Assembly: GCA_021851525.1 (NCBI GenBank)
Contig: JAJZDA010000013.1
Span: 1 to 34,271 of the forward strand
DNA length: 34,271 bases
Source of the DNA: Actinomycetes bacterium
GTDB taxonomy: Bacteria > Actinomycetota > Thermoleophilia > Solirubrobacterales > Solirubrobacteraceae
Direction: 5' to 3'
Shown here: positions 32,632 through 34,271 of the stretch, one piece after another
Numbering within the stretch: the first letter of the stretch is position 1
Layout: every line of letters begins with the position of its first letter
Made by a program: the position numbers and the translations under genes
Notes under the pieces: model-generated
What the model was told of the DNA's origin: nothing
Database searches by the model: none
Seen by the model: only the letters and a program-made list of their open reading frames with translations

Positions 32632-33444
32632 TCAGTCTCCACCGAGGTGCGCCAGCAGCAGCGGCGCCAGCTGGGCCGCGTCACCGCGCTCGCCCTTCAG
32701 TCCCTTGACGGTCGGGCTCAGCGAGGCGGAGAGCGTGGCCAGCGTGTCGGCTGCGCGGTCGGGCGACGGAAAGGTGTGTGGGATCAGCTCGATCAGGGCC
32801 TCGGCGGCGCTCAGCTGCGCGGGCTCCCAGCTGGCGTCGCGCCGGTACTGGGTGCTGAGCACCAGGCCGATGCGGACCGGATCAACCCCGGTCTGAGCGC
32901 CCAGCGCGGCGGGGTCGTGATAACTCTTGCCGCGAAAGCCGCTGCCGCCGTCGCGGATCGCGATCGGCTTGGGGTAGGGGTGAACCATGCCGCTGCGGTC
33001 AAGGACCGCGTACTCATCTGAGAAGTAGGTGGCTCCGGCCCGTACGAGCTCGGTCACGAGCGTGGTCTTGCCGCTGAAGCTCTGACCGGGGATCACGATT
33101 GCCTGTCCGCCGTGGGCGACGGTGCCGGCGTGGATGAACACGTGATCCGGGGCGTGCTGGGCCACGTGGTTGCGCAGCTGCAGCTCGAAGCTGCCGATCA
33201 CGATGTCCAGCGCGCCGCTCTCAACCGGCTCATCGTCGCGCAACAGCTGATGGCCGCCGCCGGCGTCAGAGCGGATCGCGAAGGCCACCGGTGCCACCCC
33301 CGCGGCCCCCTCACGCCAGAGCGGCGGCAGCCAGGAGCGCATCTCCTCGAGCACCTGAGCGGTCTCCGCCTCGAGCGTCACGGTGACGCCGAAGAGCTCG
33401 CCGGTGAGCGGGGCTGGGGGAGTGGCCCTACGTCTTGCCAGCAT
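32632..33444 (-). CDS. HprK-like P-loop kinase of unknown substrate
   Basis: The C-terminal half of this 270-residue protein matches the HPr kinase/phosphorylase fold: FIHAGTVAHGGQAIVIPG, P-loop GQSFSGKT (120-127), and a conserved FSDEYAVLD (141-149) that supplies the putative catalytic aspartate. The N-terminal 100 residues are a separate, unrecognised domain. True HprK regulates sugar transport by phosphorylating HPr, but stand-alone homologues like this occur in secondary-metabolite, RiPP and polysaccharide loci, where they phosphorylate other targets. Its ATG shares one base with the MauE-thioredoxin stop (TGATG), and the membrane protein follows after 3 bp. Substrate unknown. Confidence 0.75.
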   Translation of the reverse strand: MLARRRATPPAPLTGELFGVTVTLEAETAQVLEEMRSWLPPLWREGAAGVAPVAFAIRSDAGGGHQLLRDDEPVESGALDIVIGSFELQLRNHVAQHAPDHVFIHAGTVAHGGQAIVIPGQSFSGKTTLVTELVRAGATYFSDEYAVLDRSGMVHPYPKPIAIRDGGSGFRGKSYHDPAALGAQTGVDPVRIGLVLSTQYRRDASWEPAQLSAAEALIELIPHTFPSPDRAADTLATLSASLSPTVKGLKGERGDAAQLAPLLLAHLGGD

Positions 33445-34271
33445 CAGCGGCGCACGGCGGTCTCGATCAGCTCGTCCTCACCAGGGACGGCGCCGCCGGT
33501 CTCCATCACGCGGCGAACCAGGCGCTCGATCGCCACCTGCCCCGCCATCGGCGGGCTCGAGACCAGCCCCTCGGAGCTCAGCGAGAGCCCTGAGGGGGTC
33601 GCCGCGACGTGGTACCTGGCGGCGAGCTCACGCTCGGGCTCGAGCAGCGTTGTGACACCGGCGAGCATCTCTCTCTGATCGGCAGGCAGCTCAAAGCCTT
33701 GAACGCTGCTGACCACCACTGCGAGCGTCAGTTCGTCTGCGAGCGCACCGTTCCAGCGCGAGATCTGGGGCATCAGTTGGATGCAGGGTAGGCATGTGGG
33801 GCTGGTGAAGATCAGCACCACCGGCCGGCCGCGCGCCAGCAGGTCGGCCAGTGAGACGCTCCCGCCCTCCAGCGCGGTGAGCGCGAACTGTGGCGCCGCA
33901 ACCCCCGGTTGCAGCACGCGGGGCGCGGCGGGACCGGAGATGGCGGTCGCCCAGCCGTCCCCGCCGGCGCGCGCCTGGCTGACGAGCATGAACGCGAGCA
34001 GCAGCGCCACCAGCGTGGCGAGCGCCGCCAACAGGTTTGCGGCAGCGGAGTTGGCCGTCCAGGCGGTCAGCGACGAGCCGGGGGCCTCGACGGCGGCGAA
34101 CGCGGCTAGCAGCGTGAGCACCCCGTTGCGCACCAGTGTGCGTGGGCTCACCTGCGCGCTTGCGACCTGCCCGAAGCAGTAGCACTCCGGCGCGCGCCCG
34201 TTGCGCAGTGCGTTGGCGGCGCCGGCGCTGAAGATCACCAGCAGTGCGGCGGCGCCGATCGCAGAGATCGG
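33444..34271 (-). CDS. MauE-like membrane domain fused to thioredoxin (5'-partial)
   Basis: The frame is open at the right edge, so the N-terminus is outside the window. The visible 275 residues start inside a membrane segment, followed by a C-x-C motif in RAPECYCFGQ (C30, C32) and RNGVLTLLAAF, the pattern of MauE/DoxX-type redox proteins (usually CGCFG). After another helix, residues about 120-255 form a thioredoxin/TlpA fold: VVLIFTSPTCLPC with a CxxC pair, and ATPSGLSL containing the cis-proline. It should pass reducing or oxidising equivalents across the membrane to an extracytoplasmic partner. It is co-transcribed with the HprK-like gene; the partner is not visible here. Confidence 0.85.
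   Translation of the reverse strand, partial: PISAIGAAALLVIFSAGAANALRNGRAPECYCFGQVASAQVSPRTLVRNGVLTLLAAFAAVEAPGSSLTAWTANSAAANLLAALATLVALLLAFMLVSQARAGGDGWATAISGPAAPRVLQPGVAAPQFALTALEGGSVSLADLLARGRPVVLIFTSPTCLPCIQLMPQISRWNGALADELTLAVVVSSVQGFELPADQREMLAGVTTLLEPERELAARYHVAATPSGLSLSSEGLVSSPPMAGQVAIERLVRRVMETGGAVPGEDELIETAVRR

Noticed and set aside
21284-34271. A complete lasso-peptide cluster (AsnB, ABC exporter, HprK-like kinase)
   Set aside because: No B1/B2 leader protease or precursor gene is seen in the window, and both AsnB proteins sit among glycosyltransferases; left open only for the region beyond the right edge.
1-34271. tRNA, rRNA, transposase, integrase or attachment sites
   Set aside because: None could be recognised on either strand; the low-GC sector has no mobile-element gene or flanking repeats that I can see.

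Overview
The window looks like chromosomal DNA from a high-GC actinobacterium. GTG starts are frequent, 1- and 4-base gene overlaps are common, and the tRNA amidotransferase genes lie in the order gatC-gatA-gatB. The closest fit is the Thermoleophilia/Solirubrobacterales type, but that placement is an inference from composition and gene families; no rRNA gene is present to confirm it.

Left part (1-8982): housekeeping genes. It opens with the 3' part of a Rho-family gene. Its protein keeps the RNA-binding cold-shock-like fold and an arginine-rich RGER repeat, but has lost almost every catalytic and translocation element of Rho. A convergent queuosine-salvage hydrolase follows (QNG1/DUF2419). 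Divergent from it, starting 22 bp away, is a same-strand run: pcrA/uvrD helicase, folD, a small four-helix membrane protein, gatC, gatA and gatB. The last four are overlapping or nearly so, and a strong hairpin follows gatB.

Middle and right part (9263-34271): a large exopolysaccharide or glycoconjugate locus on both strands. A repeat-rich leader precedes a protein made of two fused SDR nucleotide-sugar enzymes, then a WecA/MraY-type polyprenyl-phosphate sugar-1-phosphate transferase, the likely initiating enzyme. Convergent to these is a secreted glycoside hydrolase. A long leftward series (24172 to 14100) encodes an asparagine synthetase fused to a GT2 glycosyltransferase, a methyltransferase, two GT4 glycosyltransferases, a second methyltransferase, a one-chain ABC exporter and a GT92-like glycosyltransferase. 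Its first four genes overlap by four bases each. Its left half (about 14.1-19.4 kb) has visibly lower GC and may be more recently acquired.

Divergent from that series is a stand-alone asnB. Further right are a leftward glycosyltransferase, a rightward GT2-GT4 pair, and a final leftward operon running in from beyond the right edge: a MauE-like membrane domain fused to thioredoxin, an HprK-like P-loop kinase, a polytopic GT-C-like membrane protein, and a Wzz plus tyrosine autokinase chain-length regulator.

A working model is as follows. The SDR fusion makes nucleotide sugars and the WecA homologue starts the lipid-linked chain. Six glycosyltransferases plus the GT2 half of the asnB fusion extend it, while the methyltransferases and AsnB-type amidotransferases decorate it. 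The ABC exporter or the membrane protein moves or polymerises it, and the Wzz/BY-kinase sets chain length. The most unusual items are the Rho pseudo-motor, the AsnB-GT2 fusion, the double SDR fusion, and the MauE-thioredoxin/HprK pair inside a polysaccharide operon.
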